Below the pieces are notes generated by a model, which was given only the letters and a program-made list of their open reading frames with translations, was not told where the DNA came from and ran no database searches. DNA of 64,000 nt from Pseudocercospora fijiensis CIRAD86 (taxonomy: Eukaryota > Ascomycota > Dothideomycetes > Mycosphaerellales > Mycosphaerellaceae): NCBI RefSeq assembly GCF_000340215.1, contig NW_006921540.1, positions 2,285,728 to 2,349,727 of the forward strand, in the 5' to 3' direction. Below are positions 22,853-34,400 of the stretch, in pieces. The translations under genes were made by a program, and so were the position numbers. Positions within the stretch are counted from its first letter, which is position 1, and each line of letters opens with the position of its first letter.

Positions 22853-25171
22853 TCAGCCCAATGCCTCCAGCTCATCTTTCTGCGCCCGATAAGTATCCTG
22901 AGCTTCTCTTTCACGCCTGGAAACCAAAGCCACTTCATCTCGTAGCGCTTCAAGCCGTCCAACCATGCCCGCTTCCTCTCCCATAATCTTCAACCTCCCT
23001 ACCTCCGTCTCAAGTTTCGTCTTCTCCAAAGCATTTGCAGCTTCCAGAATCTTACCCCGCAAAGTCTTCTGCCTCGCCACATATCCACCTTGATGCTTAG
23101 CGAGCTTCTTCTCAACCGCGCTACCTTTCTCCGAGACTTGAGTGATAGCTTCATTGATGTTATCGAAGGACTCGACGAGAAGTTGTTCCTCATCAAGCTC
23201 ATCTTCCGCATACCCAGCAAGTCCAGGAAGTACCGTCCCTGCATGTGCTCGCTCCCATTCAGCTTCAAAGGCTTTGCCGAAAAGTGCTCGATCTGTGTCT
23301 TGGCCCATCTCGAGGACTACTTCCATATTGGCATTCTGCATCAAGACTTCATCGATCTCAGCAATACTTCTGGCTTTTCCTGATACTTTGGCTCCACCGA
23401 ACTTCGTTGCGTCATGAGCCATAAGAAGCGCCGCCTCTTCTGCAATGCTTCGTTCGATAGGATCTGAGATTTTTCGAGCTGCTTTGAGCATTGCATCAAT
23501 GTCCACAACCTTGGGTCTTGGAAGACCTTTTTGAACAACCCGTGTCTGTCTTCGGAAGTCTGCGAGCGCTTTGGCATGGGCGATTTGAGCGTTGCGTTTG
23601 TCGCGAATGGCGGCATCCTCGGCAGCCAGCTCAGCGGCCGCAGCGAACTCGTCTCGCTCTTCAGGCATGGCTTCCAATTCCCATTCCGTCTGTTGAGGCT
23701 TAGGCAGGGACGAAAGCTTCGATCTAAGAGATGACTTGGCAGCTTGCTCATGTAGTCGGATGTCACGAGGTGTCTGCCCGACCAATTGCATCGAACCGTC
23801 TTCTTGATTCAGCCGAAAAGAGTCCCTGGCAGGTGTTCGAATAGGAGTCGCTCCAACGCCATTCTGTTGAACTCTGAAAGGAGTGGCCATTGGGTTGGGA
23901 GTAGCATGCGCTTGCTTTGACGGGGCAACACCTCCGTAGCCAGTTGTCGAGCTGTCTTCGGCCAGGACAGTGTTCTCACCTCCAAGAAGCACAGACTGCG
24001 TCTCTGTTCTTGCACGAGCATTCCGAAGCTCGTTCGCAATGCGATCCTCTTCTTGCGGTGCTCTTGGGGTGCGTATAGGCGTTGCGCCAACGGTACTGTC
24101 ATACTTGCTAATGAGACCTCTGGTTGCCTCGTTCTCACTGGCTCCTGCTGATACATGTGCCCGTTCACCAGACATGCCCATCTTCACAATATCTTCAAGC
24201 TCTGCCTCGCTGACCTGAGGTGCAGGCAAGACAAGGCCTCTTCGCTTGCTGCTCATTTCTGCTTCGCGAATTCGCTGTGCTTGACCAGCTTTGGCAGCAG
24301 CAGCAAAAGCAGATGCGCCACTATCGTCTTTCCGTCTCTTGGACGACTGTTGCTGCTCTTGATCCTTGCCATCTCCCTTCCGCTTGTTCGCAAGCTGTTG
24401 CTTTCGCGGGTCAAACTGCTCCCGAGCATGTTCATTCTGTGCCATCTCCTCCTGAGTATCGTAAAACCCCGGAGCGGGGGCCTTTTCGAAGGGAATATCG
24501 GCATTGTAGTCCATCTGACCCTTCTTCTTAGTGGTAACCTTGACATTAATGCCAGCATTCTTCAGCTCTCGCCTCTTTTGCAGCACAGCCAATCTTCTGC
24601 TCTCCTCCAGCTGCCTTTCTCGCGCTTTCCTCTTTGCCTTCTTTCCCTGTGTATTGGCCAATCTTGCTCTCGCCTCGCTCAGCATCTCCTTCTCGTCTTC
24701 ATCCATATCAATCGTGTCCGGTCTTGCTGGCTTGCTCTCTGGATCTGGATCCACCTCTCCAGGCCTCAGTCTTCGTACATCGTCTGCACTCGGCGCCTGT
24801 GTCTCTCCACCCTCCTGACCCTGCAAGCCAAGTTCGCCGGCTGCCTCACGCTGCTCCGCCTCATCCAGCAGCTTCTGATATCGCTCCAGACATTGCGTAG
24901 CTGTACGACCAACGATAGGTGCGATAGTCCGCCATTGCGTTGGCATCAACTTAGCCAGATGCAACAACTTCTCATCCTCCTCGCGACTCCATTCGATCTT
25001 GCGAATACCAGGGTCGAGCCATTCTGACCATCGCGCTTTGCATTGCTTGGCTGTCTTGCGCGCAAGCAAAGACGATACTCGCGCCCACTGGTTGAGTCCA
25101 TATTTTGAGACGGCAGCCTTTAGAATCTCATCCTCAATGTTGGTCCAGACTCCACCTTTGACGACCGGCAT
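22853..25171 (-). CDS. CEF1: Pre-mRNA splicing factor Cef1/Cdc5
   Basis: Core component of the Prp19/NineTeen complex of the active spliceosome. A single 772-codon frame from the ATG at 25171. Two Myb repeats lie at residues 5-55 and 56-105: [20 protein letters not shown], then [20 protein letters not shown], then [20 protein letters not shown], with the conserved tryptophans present. The Cdc5 middle region follows, with its lysine/arginine-rich [38 protein letters not shown], and several TPIRTP motifs that are phosphorylation sites in this family. The C-terminal helical region has [17 protein letters not shown] and ends in a coiled coil. Length matches fungal and animal Cdc5. It is divergent from the small gene at 25376, with 204 bp between them. 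Confidence 0.96.
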   Translation of the reverse strand: MPVVKGGVWTNIEDEILKAAVSKYGLNQWARVSSLLARKTAKQCKARWSEWLDPGIRKIEWSREEDEKLLHLAKLMPTQWRTIAPIVGRTATQCLERYQKLLDEAEQREAAGELGLQGQEGGETQAPSADDVRRLRPGEVDPDPESKPARPDTIDMDEDEKEMLSEARARLANTQGKKAKRKARERQLEESRRLAVLQKRRELKNAGINVKVTTKKKGQMDYNADIPFEKAPAPGFYDTQEEMAQNEHAREQFDPRKQQLANKRKGDGKDQEQQQSSKRRKDDSGASAFAAAAKAGQAQRIREAEMSSKRRGLVLPAPQVSEAELEDIVKMGMSGERAHVSAGASENEATRGLISKYDSTVGATPIRTPRAPQEEDRIANELRNARARTETQSVLLGGENTVLAEDSSTTGYGGVAPSKQAHATPNPMATPFRVQQNGVGATPIRTPARDSFRLNQEDGSMQLVGQTPRDIRLHEQAAKSSLRSKLSSLPKPQQTEWELEAMPEERDEFAAAAELAAEDAAIRDKRNAQIAHAKALADFRRQTRVVQKGLPRPKVVDIDAMLKAARKISDPIERSIAEEAALLMAHDATKFGGAKVSGKARSIAEIDEVLMQNANMEVVLEMGQDTDRALFGKAFEAEWERAHAGTVLPGLAGYAEDELDEEQLLVESFDNINEAITQVSEKGSAVEKKLAKHQGGYVARQKTLRGKILEAANALEKTKLETEVGRLKIMGEEAGMVGRLEALRDEVALVSRREREAQDTYRAQKDELEALG

Positions 25172-25375
25172 GTCCGCGGCTGTGATGTTATGCGAGGTTG
25201 ACGCTGCTTCGCAAAGATTTGAGGTTGAAGCTGCACCAAGTCGAGCCGCGAGTCAGCGTCGCGGGTGGCTTGGCGTTCACTTACTAGCATGAACTCTAAT
25301 GGCGACAAAAACGTCTCATGCTCATCTTCTTCTATTCTTCAATTCTGAAAATAATACTCGCATTGCGTTGAAGAT

Positions 25376-25702
25376 ATGAGCCTCGCGATACGTTCGATCA
25401 GAAAAGGCCCCTCGCTCGCACGGAGTAGCAACATCGCGTTCGTCAGAGCATTCGCCACGACGGTGAAATTACACGCCAAGGACGAACAGCCATCTAAGGA
25501 TGACCAACAGTTAGCTGCTCGGGCACAAGAAGTCGAGAAGAAGTCGAGTCCATCCAAAACCCAGAAGGAGCTAGATGAAGAGTTAATGCGCAAACTAGCT
25601 GGCATTTCTGGTGATGGTGGCGAATCTGGAGTTGAATACGAAGATGGCAAGCCAGTTGCTATGAAGCGAGGAGTCAAGAACAATATGTTCCGCTTGATCT
25701 GA
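25376..25702 (+). CDS. Small protein with a mitochondrial-type N-terminus
   Basis: 108 residues, single exon, ATG at 25376. The first ~30 residues are basic, hydroxylated and free of acids (MSLAIRSIRKGPSLARSSN, then VRAFATT), which is typical of a mitochondrial presequence with likely cleavage after the RAF motif. The middle is charged and helical, and the C-terminus DGKPVAMKRGVKNNMFRLI looks conserved. I do not know a named family; ascomycete genomes carry similar short uncharacterised mitochondrial proteins. The short shared promoter with CEF1 supports it being a real gene. Confidence 0.7.
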   Translation: MSLAIRSIRKGPSLARSSNIAFVRAFATTVKLHAKDEQPSKDDQQLAARAQEVEKKSSPSKTQKELDEELMRKLAGISGDGGESGVEYEDGKPVAMKRGVKNNMFRLI

Positions 25703-26570
25703 CGGAGTTGCCATTGACATGATGTTGCTCAGCAATGGAACCTCAATATCGCACTCGAATCGAATCCCAAGCCATATCTGGCTGCTTGGCAGAGCTGGTC
25801 AGCCCTGGCCTAATGAGTTCTGGCATTGTCTCTCATCAACGCGGATATTTGGCCGCAAGACAACATCATAGCCAACACTCCACGATATGTACTGAGAACT
25901 TACGCAGCCGACGGAAATGTGGTTTGTCTGGCTTAGCATTTCCGCTAAAACGTCAAGTTTGAGGCTCTTGGATCCACGACACCGTAAGGCCGTACTGTGG
26001 GGCTTCCAAGAAACCGAGACAGCTTGACGTCTTCCCTACCGTTGGTCGGATATACTCGAAAGTGCCAGGCGAGAGATGCTAGCAGCAGCCTGAAATCAGA
26101 ACACATGTATACTTGGCTGGGATGATCGCCAGTGTCGAGATGGTCGCAAAAAGTAGTGTTATCTGTGCGAAACAGAAGCAGATGCGAATTGTAAAAAGCA
26201 AGAAGGAACAACTCCGGACATGGTGGAGGGGACAGTGTGTAAGAGCTCCGTCCAGATCACGCATGAAAACGTGTAGAGATGAGTGAGCAGAATTATGTGA
26301 CAGAGCACAGAGTACCTACTTCATCCTTGCCATATTATAATTTATGGCGACCTCTTACACAGTAGATCCTGGAAAGAATTTCTCTAGCCATTGGTCGTTT
26401 TTTCAGTCGGAACAGAATCCTCTCATAACGGCAGCGGAATGCGAGGGTGACCGCGAATGCGGATTGTTGTTCCAGCTGTAGACGCGCCAAGCCGAATGTC
26501 ATCAAGCGTTGTTTACTATAACGAGCCATTACCTGCCATCCAATAGCAAGTCAGCGTTGGAAAAGTATCC
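25703..26570. other. Gene-free stretch before the tRNA
   Basis: 870 bp with no supported coding sequence. The last 30 bp before the tRNA carry nothing I can name. Confidence 0.5.
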
Positions 26571-26658
26571 GGTCGATTAGCTCAGTTGGTTAGAGCGTGG
26601 TGCTAATACCTCTGGTATTGAAACGCCAAGGTCGCGGGTTCGACCCCCTCATTGACCA
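26571..26658 (+). tRNA. tRNA-Ile (AAT anticodon) with a 14-nt intron
   Basis: Acceptor arm GGTCGAT pairs with ATTGACC, with discriminator A and no encoded CCA. The D arm is GCTCAGTTGGTTAGAGC. The anticodon stem TGGTG pairs with CGCCA, and the loop is CTAATA plus A, with anticodon AAT at 26605-26607. A 14-nt intron (26609-26622) sits one base after the anticodon, the standard place. The T arm GCGGG/TTCGACC/CCCTC has one C-T mismatch at the second pair. Boxes A and B are intact. The mature tRNA would need CCA addition by the enzyme encoded at 4.9-7.9 kb. Confidence 0.93.
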
Positions 26659-26667
26659 TTCTTTTTG
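26659..26667 (+). terminator. RNA polymerase III terminator
   Basis: A run of five T residues (TTCTTTTTG) follows directly after the tRNA discriminator base, as needed for Pol III termination. Confidence 0.75.
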
Positions 26668-27933
26668 CCGCTCTTGGCTCATCATGTTGAGCCTTGCTCT
26701 TGCTCTGCCTTTTTGACAAGTCGACATTCTGATCACGCGTTCGGGCATGGAGATTTTGGTACCGCAAAATTGTGAGAATCTTCTTCGAAACGCGTCTGCC
26801 GTTCGCGACTTTTGCTACCGTTCCATTCTTATCAGCACACCGGCCATCAATGTCTTCCAAGATACTCCCGACGAATGTGTTACAAAGTTCCGATCAAGCA
26901 ATCTCGAGCGATGTCTGCTCTGCTGCAACCCCTGGGAGCAGTCCATCCTGCTCAGTCGCAATCCTATTTGCCTTTCATCCATTCGCGGCCTCGATTCAAC
27001 AACCCAAATCCGATCTGAAGAGGTGCGACCCAATCTCGCACAACACCCATTACACTTAGACAGAGTCGCTCAATGGCAGCCGAACGGACGCACCGTCCTT
27101 GACTTGACCAGCAGGCCTGTTAATCTGGAATGCTCCACGTGGCATGTTCACTCCGTCGCGCTGGAAACTGTCGTAAAATTGTCCAAGCACGCCTGTCAGG
27201 AACGCGTCGCTGAGACCGCGGGCGCTGAATGAAGCATTGGGCGAAGAATTATTGGGTGTGTTTGTGATTGGCTGGTCGGAAAGTTCGGAAGCTAGCCCTA
27301 ATTACTAATCTATCACGTGCACTCGGTCGCAGCTTGATTCTTCATGCCCACAAGCCTGATGGGAGGTCACAGGCAACGTTGGTGTCAACACTCTCCATTG
27401 GCTTGCAGAACCGCTGAAAATAGCTGGCAAGGTGCTGTACTGAAGCCGCACCAAGAATTGCGGTCAATGCAATCCATCCATCGGGTCGCAGCAATAGCAC
27501 TGTACCACCCCTTCCAACTCCGTAACGGCGATGTCCAGCACCTCCGCAGTCAAAAAAGCTCCGCTCCGCCCAAGCGGCTGTCTTTCCATCAGCTCGAACG
27601 CGGAGGCTGTCGGTTCTGGTAAAATGGGGATCAAGTCAAGAATTTCTGCACCCTAGGAATCAGCCAAGCTCAATTTGTGCCCTTTGTCGGCTTCACCTAC
27701 CTTGGTCATGCAGGTCTTGCAGCAGAGAAGAGCTTTCGATTGCTTCAACGAAGCTACCAACTGCACATCTACGCAAGCAACTCTCAACTGCCACATCCGG
27801 CTAGCGTTCTGCAACAGCCAAGGTTTGTACCTGCATACGAACCGGCATGGGTAGATAAGACCTAGATAGGCCGTCGGGCGACCGAGATGTCCTTCGGCGA
27901 GCCACGAACGTCAGCTCAGTGATCTGGACATTG
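26668..27933. other. Gene-free stretch, tRNA to dihydropyrimidinase
   Basis: 1.27 kb. One 161-codon frame at 26747-27232 has no recognisable features and an amino acid make-up unlike the other proteins here, so I do not call it. The last 400 bp must contain the dihydropyrimidinase promoter. Confidence 0.4.
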
Positions 27934-29606
27934 ATGGACACAGGTTCTAGCAGCATCGCAGACATGGAGCAGGAAACATTTGATCTAGTCATCGCCAATG
28001 GCATCGTAGTCAATGCCAACGAAAAGAAGCATGCCGATGTTGCCATTAAGGGAAACACAATAGCCGCCATTCGGGAGCGAGGTGGTTTCACAAATGCTAC
28101 TACGACGAGAACTATCGATGCAGAAGGCGGCTGGGTAATGCCAGGCGGCATAGTAAGTTGAGCTTTCAGCGCTTGATCTTCGTTGTCACTGACGCCTCGC
28201 AGGATGCTCACGTACGAATGCAACTTGTTGATTGAGGGTGACGAAATCAAGCTCACCTAGCCAGGTCCATCTTCAAGAGCCACAGCTGTTTGGCAAAGGC
28301 TCTTGCGCAGACACCTTCGAGACCGGAACCAGATCTGCAGTTTGTGGTGGGACTACAACAGTCATTGGTATGCAAACAACTTTTAGGGATCTGAAGCTGT
28401 CATCTTAATTCAGGATACTTAGCGTTCGCGCCTCAATCGAAGGCCCAGAACAGTCTGCTTGCCGTCCTTGAGACGACCCATGCCAAAGCCAAGGGAACAT
28501 GCTACTGCGATTACTCCTTCCACCTCCTAGTCAGCAACCCCAGCGAGCAGGCCCTCGCAGAATTCCCAGCTCTCCGCTCAGCAGGAATTTCCTCCCTAAA
28601 AATCTACATGACCTACGAAGCCCTCGAACTCTCCGACATCCAAATTCTAGACGTCCTCCTCGAAGCCCGCAAACAAAAAATCACAACCATGATCCACGCC
28701 GAAAACAACGACATGATCGTCTGGATGACAAAACAACTCGATGCCCGAAAGCTCTACGCACCAAAATACCACGCCACATCCCACCCCCCTCTCGCAGAAA
28801 TCGAAGCCACATACCGAGCAATCTGCCTCTCAGAAATCATCGACGTCCCCATCCTCCTCGTCCACGTCTCATCCCCTGCCTCAGCAGCACATATAAAAAC
28901 CGCACAAGATCGCGGTCTACCTCTCTACGCCGAAACATGTCCTCAATACGTCATCCTCACCAAACACGACCTCGACAAACCCGGCTTCGAAGGCGCAAGA
29001 TGCGTCTGTTCGCCACCTCCGCGCGAAAGTGAAATGGATCACGAAGGCATCTGGACCGGACTCCAAAACGGGACTTTCACAATCTTATCTTCCGATCACT
29101 GTCCATTCCTCTACGAGAGTTCCGAAACTGGGAAAAAGACTTGTATCACTCCGGAGTTCCCGAATGGACATTTCAGATATATCCCCAACGGGATCCCGGG
29201 TGTTGAGACACGGCTTCCTCTCATTTTATCTTCGGGACGTTTGGAAGTTGAGAGATTCGTGGAATTGACGAGCACGAATCCTGCGAAGCTTTATGGGCTT
29301 TTTCCGAGGAAGGGAGTGATTGAGGTGGGTAGTGATGCTGATGTTGTGGTTTGGTATCCTGAGGGTGGGATGCAGGCTTTTGAATTGGGGAATGAGCATT
29401 TGCATCATGCTTGTGATTATACGCCGTATGAGAGTAAGGTGATTAAGCAGTGGCCTCGGTATACGATTTTGAGAGGGAAGGTTGTTTGGGATAGGGATGG
29501 GGAGGGTTTGGTTGGGGAGAAGGGATATGGGGAGTTTTTGAAACGGGGGCAGAGTTTTTTGAAGGGAAGTTTGAGTGAGGAGGATTGGGATATTCGTGGA
29601 TTTTGA
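27934..29606 (+). CDS. Dihydropyrimidinase (hydantoinase family)
   Basis: Opens the dihydropyrimidine ring in reductive pyrimidine breakdown, or acts on hydantoins. Four exons: 27934-28152, 28203-28211, 28265-28367 and 28414-29606, giving 507 residues. Exon 2 is only 9 nt and encodes D-A-H; with the next exon it makes DAHVH, the metal-binding HxH (H76, H78). Other expected ligands are visible: the carbamylated lysine in SLKIYM (K173), H205 in MIHAEN, H261 in LLVHVSS and D338 in SSDHCPF. The N-terminus LVIANGIVVNANEKKHADVA and the C-terminal GSDADVVVW strand belong to the composite beta-sandwich of the amidohydrolase fold. The start could also be the ATG at 27964. Whether the substrate is dihydrouracil or another cyclic amide cannot be read from the sequence. 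Confidence 0.92.
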
Positions 29607-29821
29607 GATTGGTGGTTTCTTGTGATTTGCTTTCACATCAGAATGCTGATCCTATGCAAGCTCTCCATGGTATCCTCTACTTCATGACTGACGATGCGGG
29701 AACCTTCGTTCTCCAACAGTCGATAGCATGATCTCCCATCCATCTCTAGCTCTGTTTGCGATTCACTCCTTCTGCATCCGTAGATGTATCTGTGCAGACG
29801 CTCGTGCTGTCGCGCATGCTT

Positions 29822-30373
29822 TCATGATAATTCGGAAGGAAATAGCTTTTTCAGACTCGCCTTATTCGCCCAGACAATATCTTCCTCTCCACCTCCAGCA
29901 TCCAGATGCACACTGATCTCGACTGCAGCTGCATGACGGGAACCCAATAAAACCTTCAATCTCACGACCATTGTTTCCAGGAGCCTTTTGTATACCCTGG
30001 CAACTCCCAACAGCTTGACAACGAGCTGGAGCCTCTCACAGCGAGGGTTGAAGCGAACCTGTATGGTCGTGATCTTGTCCAGATGAGCTCGAGTCTGTGC
30101 GTTCCTCCATCTGGGAAACCAAGTTTCACTGATAGCGAAGCACAGGCAGATGTCGAAACGAAACTTGCTTGATGCAAAGTAGTTCCTGGCCAAGTCTCTG
30201 CGTGAGGTTCTGTTGAATTGGAGCTGCCATGGTGTCTGATAGAAGCGGTTGATCTCGGTCTCGGGACCGGGCATCGTCTCGGCGAGGGTCCACTTAAGGA
30301 TCATGTCTTGCAGCTCTTGAGGCAGTGCTTGGATGCGAGCGTCGATAGTGGTGGGGTGGATGTGGTTCGACAT
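29822..30373 (-). CDS. Hypothetical protein with an F-box-like LP motif
   Basis: 183 residues from an ATG at 30373, single exon. The N-terminal RIQALPQELQDMILKWTLAE resembles the start of the short F-box-like or LPxEL modules that are abundant in Dothideomycetes; such modules can bind Skp1, but that is inference. The rest is basic and helical with no catalytic motif. No close named family is recognised. Confidence 0.55.
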   Translation of the reverse strand: MSNHIHPTTIDARIQALPQELQDMILKWTLAETMPGPETEINRFYQTPWQLQFNRTSRRDLARNYFASSKFRFDICLCFAISETWFPRWRNAQTRAHLDKITTIQVRFNPRCERLQLVVKLLGVARVYKRLLETMVVRLKVLLGSRHAAAVEISVHLDAGGGEEDIVWANKASLKKLFPSELS

Positions 30374-31408
30374 GGTGACGTTGGGGCCGCTCTCAACTCG
30401 ACGTAACGATGGTGTTATCAGAGATATATATACCAGTAGCGTGGCGTAGCTAAGGCTTCTGGTAGCAATGTTGTTTGCTGTAGTTGTAGCGATTGAGATA
30501 TTGCAGTCGAGGAAGATGTGATTTGAACGCGTGGCTCTGGGGCAGCCTGAACGTGCTACTTTGTGTGCTGAAGATGTGGAAAGTGCGACCTCTGACTCCA
30601 GGAAGGAAAGACCTCATATCTATACAATGTAAATGGCCTGGCAACCTTGCCGGATTCCTGCCCGTCATCCCCATTGCAACTTTCCCAAATCAGTGACTAC
30701 ATGTACCCACTACTAGACTCAAATACCAACTACCGCACGGACGTGCTTCTTGTCAGGCCAGCCTTCCTTCCGGAAATTCGTCACGATGCTTGAAAACCAC
30801 CTTGATCTGGACTAAGGCGTTTTGTGGCAGTAGCCTGCGTACCTTCATTGCTCCACCAAACGTCGTCAGTCTACCCCCATACCATCCCGCTCCGTAATAT
30901 CGGCCAACGGGTTGTTTTGATTGTTCGTGAGACGCCCGAGAAAGCGAGAAGAGCGCTTCACAAATTAGGCAATGATCGTGAGATTCACCTTTCCATCAAA
31001 GCTTCACTACACGCGCCTAATATTGTTGCCTATGGCTGGCATGAATTTTGAGGCATAGCCCATATTTGTAAACACCACAACGCTTTGTGCTCTCCTTTGA
31101 TTTTGTTGGCTTTGTGAAAGACCATCAAAGGAGTTCTTCAGGCGGCGAATCACTACCGCGGCACTGCTCGAAACGGGTGGGAAGGCCCTGATCTCAAGAT
31201 CTTTGTATTACATTCGTAGTTACACGGCATGCCAAGCCGGTGTGTCCCTGGGGTATCTCAGTACTGTAGGTAATTCATGTCATGGAAGGGCATGCAAGAA
31301 ATAGCTGCCCTTCTCTTCCACCAGCGCCAATGCTGGGTATCGTAGCTTCAGCAACACACTCATCGAAAGCAACAACATCTCTCCGCCTCATGAACTAGAG
31401 CCAATGGC
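30374..31408. other. Gene-free stretch before SCC2
   Basis: About 1 kb between the 5' end of the LP-motif gene and the 3' end of SCC2. The short frames at 30450-30700 and 30824-31051 have no supporting features. Confidence 0.45.
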
Positions 31409-34400
31409 CTAGTCCCAACCGTCCTCCTCATCTTCATCTACCTTAGGAACGCTGCTCTTTCGCGGTCGACTTCTCTTCTTCGGCGTTCCAACTTGACCAT
31501 CGGTCGACTTGCGCTTCTTGCCACGCGGAGCAGGACTCTTGCCGCGACTACCCTCGCTACGGGCGTCATCGTCGTCCTCCATCATAATCTCGTCTTCGTC
31601 GCCACTAGCGACCTTCGCTTCGTTGTCGACGGTCATGAGCTCGACAAGGGCTTTGCAAATCTTGAGCTGACTATCTCCATCCTCGGTAGCCGTCATAATC
31701 TTGGCGATCTTGCTTTGATAAGTCTCAGTCAGAGCTGGCGCGTTTGTTGCACGAATGGCATTCTTCTCAGCGTCCTTGGCTGCTTTGGCTTTGCCTTTGG
31801 CCCCAGCATCGCCATACTTCTTTAGTAGCCACATGCTGCGGAGGAAGTTACGGGTTTCGACCAGCAGCGAGAGTATCTGAGCTGACGTGGCAAGCTGCAG
31901 CAACTTCTCGGATTCCACAGCGGGAATTGAAGCGGATGCAGGCTGAACCACGGCGTTAGGGTCAGAGTGGCCATCTGGAAGCGTCTCAGAGGTGGCGGGC
32001 GCTTGGGACGACACTGGAACCTGAAGCTTGAAGATGTCGGTCTCAATAGCCTGTGTCACAGCAAGGCCAGCACCAGCGTATGCTTTCTCCAGACAAGCCA
32101 CGGCATGCAGCGGCTCTGTCAACTTGTCGTGGTCTAGGAATGCGATGTTCTCCACGCTGTAGCGCACATAGAGCAGGTGTTGCCGCAAATCTTCGACAGT
32201 TGTCATCTTCGCAGGATCGAAGGTTAAAGATCCGCAAAGCTGATCGAAGAACTTCGTACGGTTCTTCTGGAAGCCGACAGTCTTTACTGCATCCCAGAAG
32301 TAGTGAAGCTTGGAGACCGGCGGGTGGCCAGTGAAGCCCACAAGGTCGTTGGCAACATTTCGCTGGTATTCATAGGACAATATCACCGACTTCAGCATCG
32401 TCTTCTCCAAAACGCTGTTGTACGTGAAGAACTGTTGCTTGTAGGACAGAAAGGCGATCTTGGCTATGGCTGGCACAGGACAGGTCATAAGCGCTACTAG
32501 GCCAGGCGCGCTGTCGCTAGGGTTCATCAGCCCCATCCGATTGACGCTGGCCACCGTTCTTGCAGCGCCAAGAGCTGCCTCGTCGAGCGAAGTAGTGGCA
32601 ATCCTGAGGATGGAGTGCATGAACCGCTGACACAACGAGTTCAGAGCAACGTCAGCACCCTCGGCCTGATAAGTGTTGCCAAGACGCTGAGCTCCGCTTG
32701 CGATTCCTGATCCAGCTTCTGGGGCATCTGGATCATCCGGAGGCTTCTCGCTGGACGTGAAAAACGTCTCGAAACTGGAAATCAGCACTTCCTCCAAGAC
32801 TGCTTCTTTGGCATCGAAGACCATCTCAATGGCATTGTTTACGTCGGCACGTAGATAGTTCTTTGGATAGGTGTGGCTAATCGCGCATATAGCGTCCAGA
32901 GCAGCCTCTCGAACTATCATCGGATGCTTGGGGCTGGTAAACTTGCAGCAGATTTCTGCCATAAGGCCGGCGACGGAATTGCCTTTGTACCAGTTCAGCC
33001 GAGGAGAAGCTTTGAAGGAGTTCAGATTGTCGTCGAACTGACAAGCCTTGCCAAATTGGCCAATGATGACCAGCAGCTTGCGGACTTTAGGTGGTATTCT
33101 CTCGTCCTCAAGCACAGTTCTCTGCATGCTGCAGACTCCTACAAGTGCTGAGATGATAAAGTTGATGAGGCGCACCCGATTGCCGATTAACGAATCAATG
33201 GTCCAGAGACAGGGCGCAATCACAGAGAGCTCCGCTTTGCTCACCTTGACGATTGCGCCCATGAGGTCGTCTTGTAGCTGTTTCAGGAATGCAACATTGA
33301 GACCAGTCAGTTCGGGCATGGTATATCTCAAGATTGTGATCACGGCACGGAACATTTCGAGCTCGTCATCTGTCTGCAAATTTCTGGAGTATGGCCCAAG
33401 GAGCTCCAGCTGCGAGGCAAGGAAGATCTCTGGCACAGTCTTCGAAAAGACTATCAGAGTGCGTAATATCGTCTCTTGTGAGGGCTCGCTCGGGATCTGG
33501 CTGCTATCGAGGAGGCCATCGAAGAGGACGCGAACGAAAGCTTTGCAGATCCGCTTGTTGTCGACAGCTTGCTTTGATTTGGTCAACAAGGTCTTCAGGA
33601 GCGCTTCCAGCACTGAAGCGACATTATCGCCAAGATCTACAGTCTGTACGATCAAGGCAACTTGTCCGGCAAGTTGAAGCTGGAAATCCACTGAACGATC
33701 TTGACCGCTGCCGGGTTCTCTGAATGCAGAAAACCATATTTCCTCGATGGTGGCACGAGCGGCTTCCACCACACTCTCATCGACATCGTGAATTCTCGAA
33801 ATCGTTGCATTCGAGATCTTTGCGCGAACTCGATTGTCATGGACATGCAGGTACACCTGCTTCAAGAATGCCATTGCCCTCTTGCGCACCTGGTGGCTCG
33901 CGTCCGTTGTCCGCTCTACTATCTTCTCGTAGACTTTCAGCTCCAGCGCTGGCCGAATCGCAACGCACTTTTGTATCAGGTTCAGAGCAGAATCTCTTAC
34001 GAGAGAGGACGGATCGCTGAGGGATCGCAGAATCTGTCTCAGGACTGCCTCGTTGCGGTCGAGGATGGCGGCATCTTTCTCCAACAGGGTGGTCACACTC
34101 TTTAGAGCACGACTTCTCACCGTCGGCTGCTGACTTCCCATTGACTGAGTGACTCTTTGAATTATGTTGGGTAACGCACGGCACAAAGATGAGTTGGCGG
34201 TGACAATTTTTGCTGCAAGCTTGCCTTGCGCTGTAGTGGGTTGCGCAAAAGAGGAATGGTCTTCGAGCCAATTGATGTCCAACATCATACATCGAATCTT
34301 ATTCTCCAGTGCCGTGGTAGAAGACGATAGGTGGTTTTCTCCCTTGCTCTTCACGTGAATGACCGCATCCGCCCACTGCACCAGATGATAGCCGCGTGCA

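Noticed and set aside
26747..27232. 161-codon plus-strand frame after the tRNA
   Set aside because: No recognisable motif, no splice or promoter support, and Cys/Leu/Arg-rich composition unlike the neighbouring proteins.
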